Below, one piece after another: positions 1 to 9,873 of a stretch of DNA of 64,000 bases (positions within the stretch are counted from its first letter, which is position 1; each line of letters starts with the position of its first letter). Origin of the DNA: Rhodoligotrophos appendicifer (GTDB lineage Bacteria; Pseudomonadota; Alphaproteobacteria; Rhizobiales; Im1). The position numbers and the translations under genes were made by a program. Location: positions 372,001 to 436,000 of the forward strand of contig NZ_VHKL01000002.1 in the NCBI RefSeq assembly GCF_007474605.1. The letters run 5' to 3'. The notes under the pieces are model-generated. The model worked only from the letters and a program-made list of their open reading frames with translations. It was not told the origin of the DNA and made no database searches.

Positions 1-161
1 CCTGCACCGGGCTTCGCACCTCGTCACTCATCGACCGGATCGAAGCGGCTATCGGCAAGCCGGTGGTCACCAGCAACCAGGCGCTGGCCTGGGACTGCCT
101 GCGGCTGGCGGGCGTGAAGGACAAGATTGCCGGACAGGGACGGCTTTTCGCCGAGCACTAG
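1..161 (+). CDS. Maleate isomerase / Asp-Glu racemase family protein, C-terminal fragment
   Basis: Only the last 52 residues are in the window, read from base 3 to a TAG at 159-161. The fragment opens with C-T-G-L-R-T, which matches the second catalytic cysteine motif of maleate cis-trans isomerases and arylmalonate decarboxylases, and continues with IGKPVVTSNQALAWD, a highly typical C-terminal signature of that family. These enzymes use two cysteines to isomerise or racemise small dicarboxylates in the cytoplasm. The exact substrate cannot be told from this fragment. The family call is fairly firm, the specific activity is not. Confidence 0.75.
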   Translation, partial: CTGLRTSSLIDRIEAAIGKPVVTSNQALAWDCLRLAGVKDKIAGQGRLFAEH

Positions 162-186
162 CCGAGCTTTGGAAAGTCGCGTGGGT

Positions 187-1076
187 CTAGGCCAAGGCGG
201 TCCGGATGAAATCGGCCGCCTTGGCGATCGCTTGGCGCCCCGGCTCCAGGCGGGCGGCCCAAAGCGGCCAGGCATGGATCATCTTCGGCCAGACTTCCAG
301 GATGACCCGGCACTCCGCGGCCCCCGCTCGGCCCGCCAGGCGCACCGCGTCGTCGAGAAGCGTCTCGTCACTTCCCACCTGGATCAGCATCGGAGGAAGC
401 CCGCGGAGCTCAGCGTAGAGCGGGGAGGCGAGGGGGGCATCCGGCGCCGTGGTGCCGAGATAGGCCGCGGCGAGCTCGTGCAAATAGGCCTCGTGGATCA
501 AAGGATCGACCGCATCCTTTGACTTCAGAGTCGCCCCGGTCATCTTAAGATCGGTCCAGGGCGAGATCAGCCAGGCGCAGGCCGGCAGCGGTTCATTCGC
601 CTCACGCAATGAGATCATCAACGCCAGCGCCAGGCCGGTCCCGGCGCTGTCGCCGCCCAGCACCAGGCGTCGCGGAGAAAAACCCTTGGCCAGCAGCGTT
701 CGATAGGCCAGCAGGGCATCGTCCAGGGCGGCGGGGAAGGGATGCTCAGGGCTAGGCGATAGCCGACGGCCAGCGTCGAGATGGACGCCGCACGGCCGGC
801 CGCCGTCACGAGGCCACGATGGCTGGCGATCGATCCCGAGCAATAGCCGCCGCCGTGAAAATAGATCAGGACCGAGGACGGATCGGCCGTGGCGGTGCGT
901 GACCATTCGACCGGAACCTCACCGAAGCGTTCGCCCTGCAGCGTCACGTCGCTGCCGATCGGATCGAGCGTTGCCACCGTGTCCAGCCGCATCCGACGTT
1001 CTGACCAGCCCTGCGGGCGGGGCGCAGCGGACAGAAGCGCCCTGAGTGCATCGATTTCCGTCGTCATGGCCGTCAT
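187..1076 (-). pseudogene. Alpha/beta hydrolase (hormone-sensitive lipase family), single frameshift
   Basis: Two overlapping minus-strand frames together make one hydrolase of about 296 residues. The 5' frame (from ATG at 1076, with AAGGAG seven bases upstream) carries the oxyanion motif HGGG in IYFHGGGYCSGS. The 3' frame (ending at 187) carries the nucleophile motif GDSAG, a catalytic Asp region (GSDETLLDD) and a His (MIHAW). The family's YRLAPEHPFPAAL block is broken exactly at the GGG run at 749-751 (plus strand), where adding one G restores it. Every catalytic element is therefore preserved and only one base is lost, so this is either a very recent pseudogene or a sequencing error in a homopolymer. 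The intact protein would be a carboxylesterase/lipase of unknown substrate. Confidence 0.8.
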
Positions 1077-1402
1077 GCACGGGCTCCTTGAAAGGTACAG
1101 GCGGCTCTCAGTCGAGGCCCATGGGCGCGGGGTTCATCTGCCGACGCGTTGCACATTGCGATCTCGGCACATTCGCTCCGTCGCAAGTCTAGTGAAGTCG
1201 AACAGCGTCGCGAAAGGTTGTTTTCGTGGCCTAAAATGTCAAGCAAACAATTTCAGGACGGCCTTTGCTGTCGGCGCAGGTCGCGGGGGGTCGCACTGCA
1301 TCACGGTTGCTTGCAAACGATTAACTCATACGGTTAGCTTTATTGGTGCTGCCTGCACAGTCGCACTAGGCTTTGCGGCGGGGCGGATGCGAGGGTGGGG
1401 TG
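1077..1402. other. Divergent intergenic region between hydrolase and lipoprotein genes
   Basis: This 326-base stretch lies between two divergent genes and holds the ribosome binding site of the leftward hydrolase (AAGGAG on the minus strand). It must contain promoters for both genes. I see no clear paired -35/-10 elements, palindrome or RNA gene; the short reading frames here are not convincing. Confidence 0.4.
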
Positions 1403-2572
1403 ATGTTCAAGAGAGTGGCGTTCGCGCTTGCCGCCCTGGCTATGCTTGGGCTTTCCGGCTGCATGCATCCCGGTCGGGTGCCCGCGGTCACCGTAGCAGA
1501 TGCCGCCGAACCCACGGTCCTCGGCTTGCCGAACGCCCGCTTCTACATCGACACCGACGTCGCCCTCATGCAGGAGGAAGGCGCCAAATCCGTCCAACGA
1601 GAGTTCGCCGCACTGCGTCTGAGGCCGGGAGCGCCCCTGCCTCCGGCGCGGTTCCTCGCCTTGTCGGGCGGCGGTGACGATGGCGCCTTCGGGGCCGGCC
1701 TGCTCGTCGGCTGGACGGCCACAGGGCGGCGGCCGTCCTTCAAGATCGTCACGGGCATCAGCACCGGTGCCCTCATCGCGCCCTTCGCGTTTCTCGGTTC
1801 CGACTATGACGGGGTTCTGCGCGCCGTCTATACCGAGACCTCGCAGAAGGACATCTTCACGCCGAGGATGGTGTTTGCGGCCCTCACCAACGACGCCATG
1901 TCGGACACCACGCCGCTCTATCGCATGATCTCGAGATATGTCGACGCCAACCTGATGGCGCGGATCGCTAAGGAGTATCGCAAAGGGCGGCTGCTGCTCA
2001 TCGCCACCACCAATCTGGATGCCGGGCGGCCGGTCATCTGGAATATCGGCGCCATCGCCAATAGCGGCCATCCGCAGGCGATCGAGACCATCAAACGCAT
2101 CCTTCTGGCGTCGGCCTCGATCCCCGGCGCCTTCCCGCCGGTCATGTTCGATGTCGACGTCAATGGCGTACCGCGCCAGGAGATGCATGTGGATGGCGGC
2201 GCCGTGGCACAGGTGTTCCTCTATCCGCCGACGATCAGCGTCAAGGGCGGCCCCAAGCGCAAGCGCGAGGCGTATATCATCCGCAATGGCCGCTTCTCCG
2301 TGCCGTGGACGACGGTCGACCGGCAGACGCTGTCCATCGCCGGCCGCGCCGTCAACACCATGATCACCAGCAATGGCATCGGTGATCTCTATCGCATCTA
2401 CGCCACCACCCAACGTGACGGGGTGGATTTCAACCTCGCAGTGATCGGTCCCGATTTCACGGTTCCCTACAAGACGCCGTTTGAGCAGTCCTACATGCGT
2501 GCTTTGTTCAATTACGGCTATGAGGCCGCGATTGCGGGCTATAAATGGCGAAAGACGCCTCCGGGGCTTTGA
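1403..2572 (+). CDS. Patatin-like phospholipase lipoprotein
   Basis: The 389-residue product begins with a lipoprotein signal peptide, with lipobox L17-S-G-C20, so it should be lipid-anchored at the cell envelope. The patatin catalytic parts are all present: a glycine-rich oxyanion loop at residues 88-94 (SGGGDDG), the nucleophile elbow G118-I-S120-T-G122, and the catalytic D264-G-G. Patatin enzymes use a Ser-Asp dyad to release fatty acids from phospholipids. ATG 1403 is chosen over an upstream in-frame TTG (1373) because the signal peptide starts there. It stands alone, convergent with metH. The enzyme class is clear; the physiological lipid substrate is unknown. Confidence 0.85.
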   Translation: MFKRVAFALAALAMLGLSGCMHPGRVPAVTVADAAEPTVLGLPNARFYIDTDVALMQEEGAKSVQREFAALRLRPGAPLPPARFLALSGGGDDGAFGAGLLVGWTATGRRPSFKIVTGISTGALIAPFAFLGSDYDGVLRAVYTETSQKDIFTPRMVFAALTNDAMSDTTPLYRMISRYVDANLMARIAKEYRKGRLLLIATTNLDAGRPVIWNIGAIANSGHPQAIETIKRILLASASIPGAFPPVMFDVDVNGVPRQEMHVDGGAVAQVFLYPPTISVKGGPKRKREAYIIRNGRFSVPWTTVDRQTLSIAGRAVNTMITSNGIGDLYRIYATTQRDGVDFNLAVIGPDFTVPYKTPFEQSYMRALFNYGYEAAIAGYKWRKTPPGL

Positions 2573-2616
2573 GCCAAAGGCGCCGTGCGTGACGCTGAGG
2601 AGCGCAAGGCCAGGCG

Positions 2617-5600
2617 CTACTCGGCGGCTTCCGCGAGTGCGGCGGGGATGTAGTTGAGGATCGGTGCCAGCCAGCGCTCGACGTCCCGCACCGACATCGC
2701 CTTGCGGGCCGCATAATCCTCCACCTGATCCCGCTCGACCTTGGCCACGCCAAAATAATAGCTTTCGGGGTGGGAGAGATACATTCCCGACACCGAGGAT
2801 CCCGGCCACATGGCCATGCTCTCGGTCAGGGTGACACCCGCCTCGCGCTCCGCGTCCAGCAGCTTGAACAGCGTGGTCTTCTCGGTGTGGTCGGGCTGTG
2901 CGGGATAGCCGGGCGCCGGGCGGATGCCCTGATAAGGCTCGCTGATCAGATCCTCGGGCGCCAGATTCTCTTGTGGCGCATAGCCCCAGAATTCCTTGCG
3001 CACCTTTTCATGCAGGCGCTCGGCAAAGGCTTCGGCAAAGCGGTCGGCCAGCGCCTTCACGAGGATGGAGTTGTAATCGTCATTCGCTCTCTCGAAGCGC
3101 TGAGCGATCGCCACTTCCTCGATGCCCGCCGTCACCACGAAGCCGCCGAGATAATCCGGCTTGCCGCTGTCGCGAGGCGCCACGAAATCGGAGAGGGCGA
3201 CATTCGGCTTGCCGTCGCGCTTGGAGAGCTGCTGGCGGAGCGTGACGAAGGTCTCCAGCTCCGTGGTGCGGGTGTCATCCGTGAACAGGCGAATGTCGTC
3301 GCCGACCGCATTTGCAGGCCAGAAGCCGATGACGCCCTTCGGCACAAACCATTGCTCGTCGATGATCTTGGCCAGCATGGCCTGGGCGTCCTCGAAGAGC
3401 TGGCGCGCGGCGGCACCCTGCTTCTCGTCCTCGAGGATCTTGGGATAGCGGCCTTTCAGCTCCCAGGTCTGGAAGAAAGGGGTCCAGTCGATGTAGCGGG
3501 CGAGCTCGGCCAGGTCCCAGCCGGCGAAACTGCGGGTGCCGAGAAAGGACGGCTTCGGCGGGGTGTAGTTCGACCAGTCGATCCGGTGCGGATTGGCCCG
3601 CGCCCTGGCGAGCGAAAGGCGCTGCTTGTCGCGTTCGGAGCGCTCATGGGCTTCGGTCACCTTGCGGTATTCGGCGCGCAGGGCCTCCACATAGGCGGGC
3701 TTGGCCTCGTGGGAGAGCAGGTTGGAGACCACGCCGACGGCACGGCTGGCGTCGGTGACATAGACGGCCTGGCCGCGGGCGTAGCGGGGGTGGATCTTCA
3801 CCGCCGTGTGCACCCGGCTGGTGGTCGCGCCGCCGATCAGGAGCGGAATGTCGAAGCCTTCGCGCTCCATCTCGGCGGCCACATGAGCCATCTCGTCGAG
3901 GGACGGGGTGATCAGGCCGGACAGGCCGATGATGTCGACATTCTCCTCCCTGGCGGTGGCGAGGATCTTCGTTGCCGGCACCATCACGCCGAGATCGATG
4001 ATCTCGTAATTGTTGCAGGCGAGCACGACGCCGACGATGTTCTTGCCAATGTCGTGGACGTCGCCCTTCACCGTGGCCATGAGGATCTTGCCGGCGGTCT
4101 GGCGCTCACCATTGTCGATGCCCTTGGCGGCGTTGGCGAGTTTTTCCGCCTCCATATGCGGCAGGAGCCCCGCCACGGCCTGCTTCATCACGCGGGCCGA
4201 TTTGACCACCTGGGGCAGGAACATCTTGCCGGCGCCGAACAGGTCGCCGACCACGTTCATGCCCGCCATCAGCGGGCCCTCGATCACATGGAGGGGGCGC
4301 TCGGCCGCAAGCCTGGCCTCTTCCGTGTCCATGTCGATGAATTCGGTGATGCCGTTGACCAGAGCGTGGGAAATGCGTTGCTCGACGGGCCATTCACGCC
4401 AGGCGAGGTCCTTCTCCCGGGCCTCCTTGCCGGCCGTGCCCTTGAAGCGCTCGGCAATCTCCAGCAGGCGCTCGGTCGCCGGGCCGCCCGCTTTCGGCAG
4501 GCGGTTGAGGACGACGTCCTCGCAGGCCTCGCGCAGACCCGGCTCTATAGTGTCGTAGACGGCGAGCTGGCCGGCATTGACGATGCCCATGTCCATGCCG
4601 CGCTGGATGGCATGGTAGAGAAAGACCGCGTGCATGGCCTCACGCACCGGCTCGTTGCCGCGGAAGGAGAAGGACAGGTTCGACACGCCGCCCGAGATGT
4701 GGACGTGAGGCAGGGACGCCGTGATCTCGCCGGTGGCCTCGATGAAGTCGACGCCGTAATTGTCGTGCTCCTCGATGCCGGTGGCGACGGCGAAGACATT
4801 GGGATCGAAAATGATGTCTTCCGGTGCGAAACCCGCCTGCTCGGTCAGCAGCTTATAGGCCCGGGTGCAGATCTCGACCTTGCGGGCGCGAGTATCAGCC
4901 TGGCCCTGCTCGTCGAAGGCCATGACCACCACCGCCGCTCCATAGATCCGGCACAGCCTGGCGTGATGCAGGAAGGCCTCCTCACCCTCCTTCATGGAGA
5001 TCGAATTCACGATCGGCTTGCCCTGCACGCATTTCAGACCGGCCTCGATCACCTCCCATTTGGAGCTGTCGATCATCACGGGGACGCGGGCGATGTCCGG
5101 CTCGGCGGCGATCAAGTTCAAATACTCGACCATTGCCTTCTGCGAATCGATCAGCCCCTCGTCCATGTTGACGTCGATGATCTGGGCGCCGTTCTCGACC
5201 TGGTCGCGGGCGACGTCCAGGGCGGCGGCATAGTCACCGGCCGTGATCAGCTTCCTGAACTTGGCCGAGCCCGTCACATTGGTGCGCTCGCCGACATTGA
5301 CGAAGGGGATGTCCTTGGTCAGCGTGAACGGCTCGAGGCCGGACAGGCGCATGAGCGGCTCAAACTCCGGGATCGCGCGCGGTGCATATTTCCCGACCGC
5401 ATCGGCGATGGCCCGGATATGTTCGGGCGTCGAGCCGCAGCAACCGCCGACGACATTGACCAGGCCTTCGCGCGCAAAGGCCTCGACCTGGCCCGCCATG
5501 AATTCGGGGCTCTCGTCATATTGGCCAAAGGCGTTGGGAAGGCCGGCATTGGGATAGGCGCAGAGGAACGTGTCCGCGGCGCCCGACAATTCGGCCAGAT

Positions 5601-6441
5601 GCGGGCGCATGGCGGCGGCGCCCAGGGCGCAATTGAGCCCGACAGTGAACGGCTTGGCATGGCGAATCGAGTGCCAGAAGGCGGTGGGGGTCTGGCCGGA
5701 CAACGTGCGGCCGGACAGATCGGTGATCGTGCCGGAAATCATGATCGGCAGGTGCACGCCCTTTTCGAGGAAAATCTCCTCGCAGGCAAAGATCGCGGCC
5801 TTGGCGTTCAACGTATCGAAGATCGTCTCGATCAGGATGATGTCGGCGCCGCCATCGATCAGGCCGCGCAACTGCTCGCCATAGGCGATCCTCAAATCAT
5901 CAAAGGTGGTGGCCCGATAGCCGGGGTTGTTGACATCCGGCGAGATGGAGGCCGTCCGGTTCGTGGGCCCTAAGGCGCCGGCGACGAAGCGGCGCTTGCC
6001 GTCCTCCCGCTCGGCGCGGAGGGCCGCTCGGCGCACGAGGCGGGCTCCGTCCAGGTTCAGCCGGTAGACCATGTCCTCCATGCCGTAATCGGCCTGGGCG
6101 ATCGCCGTCGAGGAGAAGGTGTTCGTCTCGATGATGTCCGCGCCAGCCTTGGCGTAGCGGTAGTGGATCTCCTCGACCGCGGCCGGCTGGGAGAGGATCA
6201 GCAGGTCGTTATTGCCCTTCTGATGGCAGGCGCAGCCGACGAAATGATCACCGCGGAAGTGATCCTCATCGAAGCCAAGACCCTGGATCTGCGTCCCCAT
6301 GGCGCCGTCGAGGATGAGGATGCGTTCGCGTGCGGCTGCCTGGAGCGCTGCCTTGATCTCAACGCCATCCGGCTTTTCAGCTACGGCCCCATCGCCGAAG
6401 CTTGGCGAGTTCTGCGACAAATCCTGTCCTGACACAATCAT
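2617..6441 (-). CDS. metH: Cobalamin-dependent methionine synthase
   Basis: A full-length 1274-residue MetH. In order it has the homocysteine domain ([10 protein letters not shown] near the N-terminus, zinc cysteines in GLNCALGA and GGCCGS), the methyltetrahydrofolate-binding pterin domain, the B12 cap and B12 domain with the cobalt-ligand motif DVHDIGKN near residue 790, and the reactivation domain with the S-adenosylmethionine motif RPAPGYP near residue 1170. It transfers the methyl group of 5-methyl-THF to homocysteine in the cytoplasm. I chose ATG 6441, preceded by GGTGGAA, over TTG 6450. A palindromic operator lies directly upstream. No metF is next to it. In this neighbourhood it could recover one-carbon units released by the betaine demethylation genes, which is inference. 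Confidence 0.97.
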   Translation of the reverse strand: MIVSGQDLSQNSPSFGDGAVAEKPDGVEIKAALQAAARERILILDGAMGTQIQGLGFDEDHFRGDHFVGCACHQKGNNDLLILSQPAAVEEIHYRYAKAGADIIETNTFSSTAIAQADYGMEDMVYRLNLDGARLVRRAALRAEREDGKRRFVAGALGPTNRTASISPDVNNPGYRATTFDDLRIAYGEQLRGLIDGGADIILIETIFDTLNAKAAIFACEEIFLEKGVHLPIMISGTITDLSGRTLSGQTPTAFWHSIRHAKPFTVGLNCALGAAAMRPHLAELSGAADTFLCAYPNAGLPNAFGQYDESPEFMAGQVEAFAREGLVNVVGGCCGSTPEHIRAIADAVGKYAPRAIPEFEPLMRLSGLEPFTLTKDIPFVNVGERTNVTGSAKFRKLITAGDYAAALDVARDQVENGAQIIDVNMDEGLIDSQKAMVEYLNLIAAEPDIARVPVMIDSSKWEVIEAGLKCVQGKPIVNSISMKEGEEAFLHHARLCRIYGAAVVVMAFDEQGQADTRARKVEICTRAYKLLTEQAGFAPEDIIFDPNVFAVATGIEEHDNYGVDFIEATGEITASLPHVHISGGVSNLSFSFRGNEPVREAMHAVFLYHAIQRGMDMGIVNAGQLAVYDTIEPGLREACEDVVLNRLPKAGGPATERLLEIAERFKGTAGKEAREKDLAWREWPVEQRISHALVNGITEFIDMDTEEARLAAERPLHVIEGPLMAGMNVVGDLFGAGKMFLPQVVKSARVMKQAVAGLLPHMEAEKLANAAKGIDNGERQTAGKILMATVKGDVHDIGKNIVGVVLACNNYEIIDLGVMVPATKILATAREENVDIIGLSGLITPSLDEMAHVAAEMEREGFDIPLLIGGATTSRVHTAVKIHPRYARGQAVYVTDASRAVGVVSNLLSHEAKPAYVEALRAEYRKVTEAHERSERDKQRLSLARARANPHRIDWSNYTPPKPSFLGTRSFAGWDLAELARYIDWTPFFQTWELKGRYPKILEDEKQGAAARQLFEDAQAMLAKIIDEQWFVPKGVIGFWPANAVGDDIRLFTDDTRTTELETFVTLRQQLSKRDGKPNVALSDFVAPRDSGKPDYLGGFVVTAGIEEVAIAQRFERANDDYNSILVKALADRFAEAFAERLHEKVRKEFWGYAPQENLAPEDLISEPYQGIRPAPGYPAQPDHTEKTTLFKLLDAEREAGVTLTESMAMWPGSSVSGMYLSHPESYYFGVAKVERDQVEDYAARKAMSVRDVERWLAPILNYIPAALAEAAE

Positions 6442-6451
6442 TTCCACCAAT

Positions 6452-6473
6452 CACATAAAGACATCTTTATGTG
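6452..6473 (-). promoter_or_regulatory. Palindromic operator overlapping the metH promoter
   Basis: Perfect 10-base arms CACATAAAGA (6452-6461) and TCTTTATGTG (6464-6473) are separated by two bases. On the minus strand the operator covers a possible -10 (TAAAGA, 6464-6469) placed 17 bases from a -35 TTGCCA (6487-6492), giving a leader of roughly 20 bases before the metH ATG. The shape resembles operators assigned to ArsR-family SahR/SamR methionine regulators of Proteobacteria. The regulator identity is inferred from memory of that motif; the palindrome itself is directly seen. Confidence 0.65.
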
Positions 6474-6567
6474 AATATGTGGAAGGTGGCAAGCTTGGAA
6501 GGCGAGTTTTTCCTGTGGGTTGGCAGTATTGCAGTCACAGGGATCGGCCAGCCGGAACTCGGATTGC

Positions 6568-8946
6568 TTATCGGGAGGAGGCGATCGCCCGCCACAGCCG
6601 GTCCGGCGTCAGCGGCATGTCCAAGGTGGTGATGCCCAGAGGCCGCACGGCATCCAGGGCGGCATTGACGATCGCCGGGGGCAGACCCACAGTGCCGACC
6701 TCGGCACATCCCTTGGCCTTGAGGGGGTTGTGCTCGCAGGCCGTGGCATGCGTGAGCACGGTGAAATCGGGCAGATCGTCGGCGCGCGGCACCGCGTAAT
6801 CCTGAAGCGACGCCGTCAGCATCTGGCCCGCATCGTCGAAGACGCAGTGCTCGGTCACCGCCTGCCCGAAGCCTTGCGCCAGAGCTCCATGAATCTGACC
6901 CTCGACCACCATGGGATTGATGATGTGGCCGACATCGTCCACCGCCACGATTCTGAGGATTTTCATCTCGCCCGTCTCGGGATCGATCTCAAGCTCACAG
7001 ACATGACAGCCGCCGGGATAGGTCCAGTTTGCGGGATCGTAAGCGGCCGTCTCATCGAGGCCCGCTTCGAGGCCTGGCGGATAGCTGCGGAGGCTGTAGG
7101 CGGCCGCCGCCACCTCCTTGACGGTCACCGAGCGGTTGGTGCCGGCGATCCGAAACACGCCCTCTGAAAAGCTCAGCTCGGAAGTCGGCGCCTCGAGCAG
7201 ATGAGCTGCGATCGCCTGCAGTTTGACTTCGATCTTGGCCAGTGCGCGAATGATGGCCGAGCCAGCCAGCACCAGGGAGCGAGATGCCGCCGTGCCGCGG
7301 CCGAAGGGAATGCGATCGGTGTCGCCCTGGACGATCCTGACGGATTCGATCGGTATGCCCAATCGATCGGATACGATCTGGGCGAAGGTCGTCTCGTGGC
7401 CCTGACCATGACTGTGGGCGCCGCTGAACACCGTGACCGACCCTCCGGGATTGACCCGGATCTGAGCAATCTCGGACCGTCCGCCGCGGGCACCCAGGCT
7501 GGCCGCCTGATGGCTCGGCATGCCGCCGGCGATCTCCACATAGGTCGACAGGCCGATGCCGTGCAGCATCCCCCGCGCGGAGGCTTCGGCACGACGTCGC
7601 GAGGCTCCCTGCCAGTCAGCGGCCTCGAGCGCAAGATCGAGTGTGGCTTCGTGATCCCCTGAATCATAGGTCAGTCCCACGGGCGTTTCGTAGGGGAACG
7701 CCTCGCGGGGAATGAAATTGCGCCGCCGCAGGGCAATGCGGTCCATGCCCAACTCATGGGCCGCCTGATCGACCAAGCGTTCTAGCAGATAGGTGGCCTC
7801 GGGTCGGCCGGCACCGCGATAGGCGTCGATGCGGGAGGTATGGGTAAAGACGAGCTCAACGTTGCAGTAGATCGCCGGCAGCCGGTAGACGCCCGATAGG
7901 AGCGGCGCATAGTAGAAGGTCGGAATGGCACTGCCACCCAGGGACAGATAGGCGCCGACATTGGCGAGCGTCCTGACCCGCAGGCCGAGGAAGGTGCCGT
8001 CGCGGTCGAGGGCGAGTTCGGCCCAGGTCTTGTGGTCGCGGCCATGGACGTCGGTGAGGAAGGCCTCCGTCCGATCGGAGGTCCATCGGACCGCGCGATT
8101 CAGCTGCCGGGCGGCCCAGCACAGGCAGACCTCCTCGGGATAGACGGGGATCTTGCCGCCGAAGCCGCCTCCCACATCGGGGGAGATCACACGCATGTCG
8201 CCGTCGCTGATCCCGAGGAGCGCACAGATGATGCTGCGGGCGGTGTGCGGGTTCTGGCTCGTCGTGTGGAGGGTGAACAATCCGGTGCCAGCGTCATACC
8301 GCGCCAAGGCCGCCCGGCCCTCCATCGGGACCGGGGCCAGCCGGTTGTTGATCAGCTCGATCCGCGTCACATGGGCCGCCCCGGCGATGGCCTCAGCCAC
8401 GGCAGACGAGTCCCCGATCTCCCAGTCACAACACAGATTGCCCTTGACCTCGTCCCAGACCCGAGGTGCTTCGGGGAGGATCGCCCGCGCTACATCGGCC
8501 ACCGCCTCGTGGACGCGATAGTCGACCGACACGGCCTCGATCGCATCCTGGGCGGCCGCGGCGGTCTCGGCGATCACCACAGCAACCGGCTCGCCGACAT
8601 GGCGGGCCTTGTCCGTTGCCAGGACGAAGTGCGGCGGCTCGGCCATAGGGTTTCCCGCCCGATCCTTGAGCTGCCAGCCGCAGGGCAGGGAGCCAATCCC
8701 GGCCTGTTTGAGATCCCGGCCGGTATAGACTGCAAGGACGCCGGGCATGGCGAGCGCTGCCCGGATGTCGATCGCGCCGATCTCCGCATGGGCGTGCGGC
8801 GAGCGCAGGAAACGTGCGTGAGCCACGCCGGGGACGACAAGGTCGTCGACGAAGCGGCCGGCGCCGGTGATGAAGCGATGGTCTTCCTTGCGCCGCACCG
8901 AACGGCCGACCAGAACGCCTGGCGCGGGTTGATTGAAATCGGTCAA
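6568..8946 (-). CDS. Xanthine dehydrogenase family molybdopterin-binding subunit (CoxL-like)
   Basis: A 792-residue molybdenum hydroxylase large subunit. It begins with the usual G-R-S-V-x-R-K-E-D motif and has the cofactor loop GGGFGGK at residues 259-265. The C-terminal AEVGTVGLPP segment holds the conserved active-site Glu. The loop at 375-381 reads AYRGAGR, not the AYRCSFR of true form I carbon monoxide dehydrogenase, so this is a generic aldehyde/heterocycle hydroxylase rather than a CO oxidiser. No gene for the iron-sulfur or FAD subunit is adjacent, so it is an orphan large subunit in this window. It starts (TTG 8946) 26 bases after the FadR-type gene and is probably cotranscribed with it. 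The substrate is unknown. Confidence 0.85.
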   Translation of the reverse strand: MTDFNQPAPGVLVGRSVRRKEDHRFITGAGRFVDDLVVPGVAHARFLRSPHAHAEIGAIDIRAALAMPGVLAVYTGRDLKQAGIGSLPCGWQLKDRAGNPMAEPPHFVLATDKARHVGEPVAVVIAETAAAAQDAIEAVSVDYRVHEAVADVARAILPEAPRVWDEVKGNLCCDWEIGDSSAVAEAIAGAAHVTRIELINNRLAPVPMEGRAALARYDAGTGLFTLHTTSQNPHTARSIICALLGISDGDMRVISPDVGGGFGGKIPVYPEEVCLCWAARQLNRAVRWTSDRTEAFLTDVHGRDHKTWAELALDRDGTFLGLRVRTLANVGAYLSLGGSAIPTFYYAPLLSGVYRLPAIYCNVELVFTHTSRIDAYRGAGRPEATYLLERLVDQAAHELGMDRIALRRRNFIPREAFPYETPVGLTYDSGDHEATLDLALEAADWQGASRRRAEASARGMLHGIGLSTYVEIAGGMPSHQAASLGARGGRSEIAQIRVNPGGSVTVFSGAHSHGQGHETTFAQIVSDRLGIPIESVRIVQGDTDRIPFGRGTAASRSLVLAGSAIIRALAKIEVKLQAIAAHLLEAPTSELSFSEGVFRIAGTNRSVTVKEVAAAAYSLRSYPPGLEAGLDETAAYDPANWTYPGGCHVCELEIDPETGEMKILRIVAVDDVGHIINPMVVEGQIHGALAQGFGQAVTEHCVFDDAGQMLTASLQDYAVPRADDLPDFTVLTHATACEHNPLKAKGCAEVGTVGLPPAIVNAALDAVRPLGITTLDMPLTPDRLWRAIASSR

Positions 8947-8972
8947 GGCGATGATTCCCGGCTTACTGTGTG

Positions 8973-9656
8973 TCAGGCGCTGACGAGTTCTTCAGTGATC
9001 ACGGCCTTGGTGAACTCCTCCATTTCGGCCAGAAAGCGCCGCGCCGCAGCCGTCGCCCCGGCCTCATTCCCCTCTGCAATGGCTTCCATGGCCGCAGCAT
9101 GGGCAAGGGCGATCGAGACATTGGTGGTCTCGAGATGGGTGAAATAGAAGCGTCTTGAATGGGCATAGATCGGCGCCAGCGCCACCGCCAGATAGCGGTT
9201 GTTGGCCGCCGCTATGGCGAGCTCCTTGAAGCGCCGGTCGACATTCATCAGCCAGATCTTGTCGCCCTTCTCGCTGGATGCCCGCATATCCCTCGCCATC
9301 TGGCGAAACTCGGTCCGCTGGTCATGGCTGGCGCGACGTGCGGCACGTCCGGCGACAAGGATCTCGAGCTCGCGGCGGACCTCGAAGACCAGGAGCTGGC
9401 TGCGGAAATCCAGTCGCGTCACAAAGACCCCGGCGCGGGGGTGGATCTCCACCAGATGGTTCGCCCGCAGCATCTGCAACGCCTCACGGATCGGCGTACG
9501 GCCCAGTCCGAGGGCCTGGGCGAGCATCTGCTCCGACAGGCGGGTGTCCGGCGACAGCTTGCCGAGAATGATCATCTCCTCCAGGCGCGCATAGGCCTCA
9601 TTCGCCATCGACGGCGCTTTCGCCGGGGTTCCCAGGCTGCTTTTCACTGTGGACAT
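8973..9656 (-). CDS. GntR family transcriptional regulator, FadR subfamily
   Basis: A 227-residue regulator. The N-terminal winged helix includes LSEQMLAQALGLGRTPIREAL, the classic GntR recognition region, and is followed by an all-helical FCD effector domain. The metal-binding residues of typical FCD domains look eroded: the first His position is Lys (DRRFKEL) and the final His position is missing, while one His (LAHAAAM) remains. ATG 9656 is chosen because GGAG lies five bases upstream; a GTG lies one codon earlier. It is read just before the molybdenum hydroxylase gene and divergently from an importer operon. Repeated ACATGT/TGACATG elements in the shared intergenic region are its likely operators. 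Confidence 0.9.
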   Translation of the reverse strand: MSTVKSSLGTPAKAPSMANEAYARLEEMIILGKLSPDTRLSEQMLAQALGLGRTPIREALQMLRANHLVEIHPRAGVFVTRLDFRSQLLVFEVRRELEILVAGRAARRASHDQRTEFRQMARDMRASSEKGDKIWLMNVDRRFKELAIAAANNRYLAVALAPIYAHSRRFYFTHLETTNVSIALAHAAAMEAIAEGNEAGATAAARRFLAEMEEFTKAVITEELVSA

Positions 9657-9873
9657 CACTGCTCCGTGAGCTGCCCGAACTGCGGCAACGGTTTATAACT
9701 AACATGTCAATTTTTGAACGGCTACACTTCAGTCAAAGAGAGAGACGGCGGAGAACCGGCATTGACAATGACATGCTTATCAGACCAAAATTCTTCTGAC
9801 ATGTCAGTTTAGCCGGAGATTTGGCTTTGGCTGGCGATCGCCCCTGAGGGAGGGGCAAGAGGGAGATCTGCAC
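9657..9873 (+). promoter_or_regulatory. Divergent control region with repeated TGACATG/ACATGT elements
   Basis: The gap holds a perfect 12-base palindrome CTGACATGTCAG (9796-9807), a half copy TGACATG (9769-9775) and an ACATGTCA element (9702-9709) close to the regulator's start. For the rightward operon a TTGACA (9762-9767) is followed after 18 bases by CAAAAT (9786-9791), so the half copy lies between -35 and -10 and the full palindrome just downstream of -10. This is the layout expected for repression by the adjacent GntR protein. Motif positions are seen directly; the binding protein is inferred. Confidence 0.6.

Noticed and set aside
2770-5973. A 1067-codon open frame on the plus strand opposite metH
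   Set aside because: It is the high-GC antisense shadow of metH; its composition is dominated by His/Asp/Arg/Gly and no domain can be recognised.
6568-8946. Carbon monoxide dehydrogenase large subunit
   Set aside because: The active-site loop is AYRGAGR, not the AYRCSFR of form I enzymes, and the medium and small subunit genes are absent.
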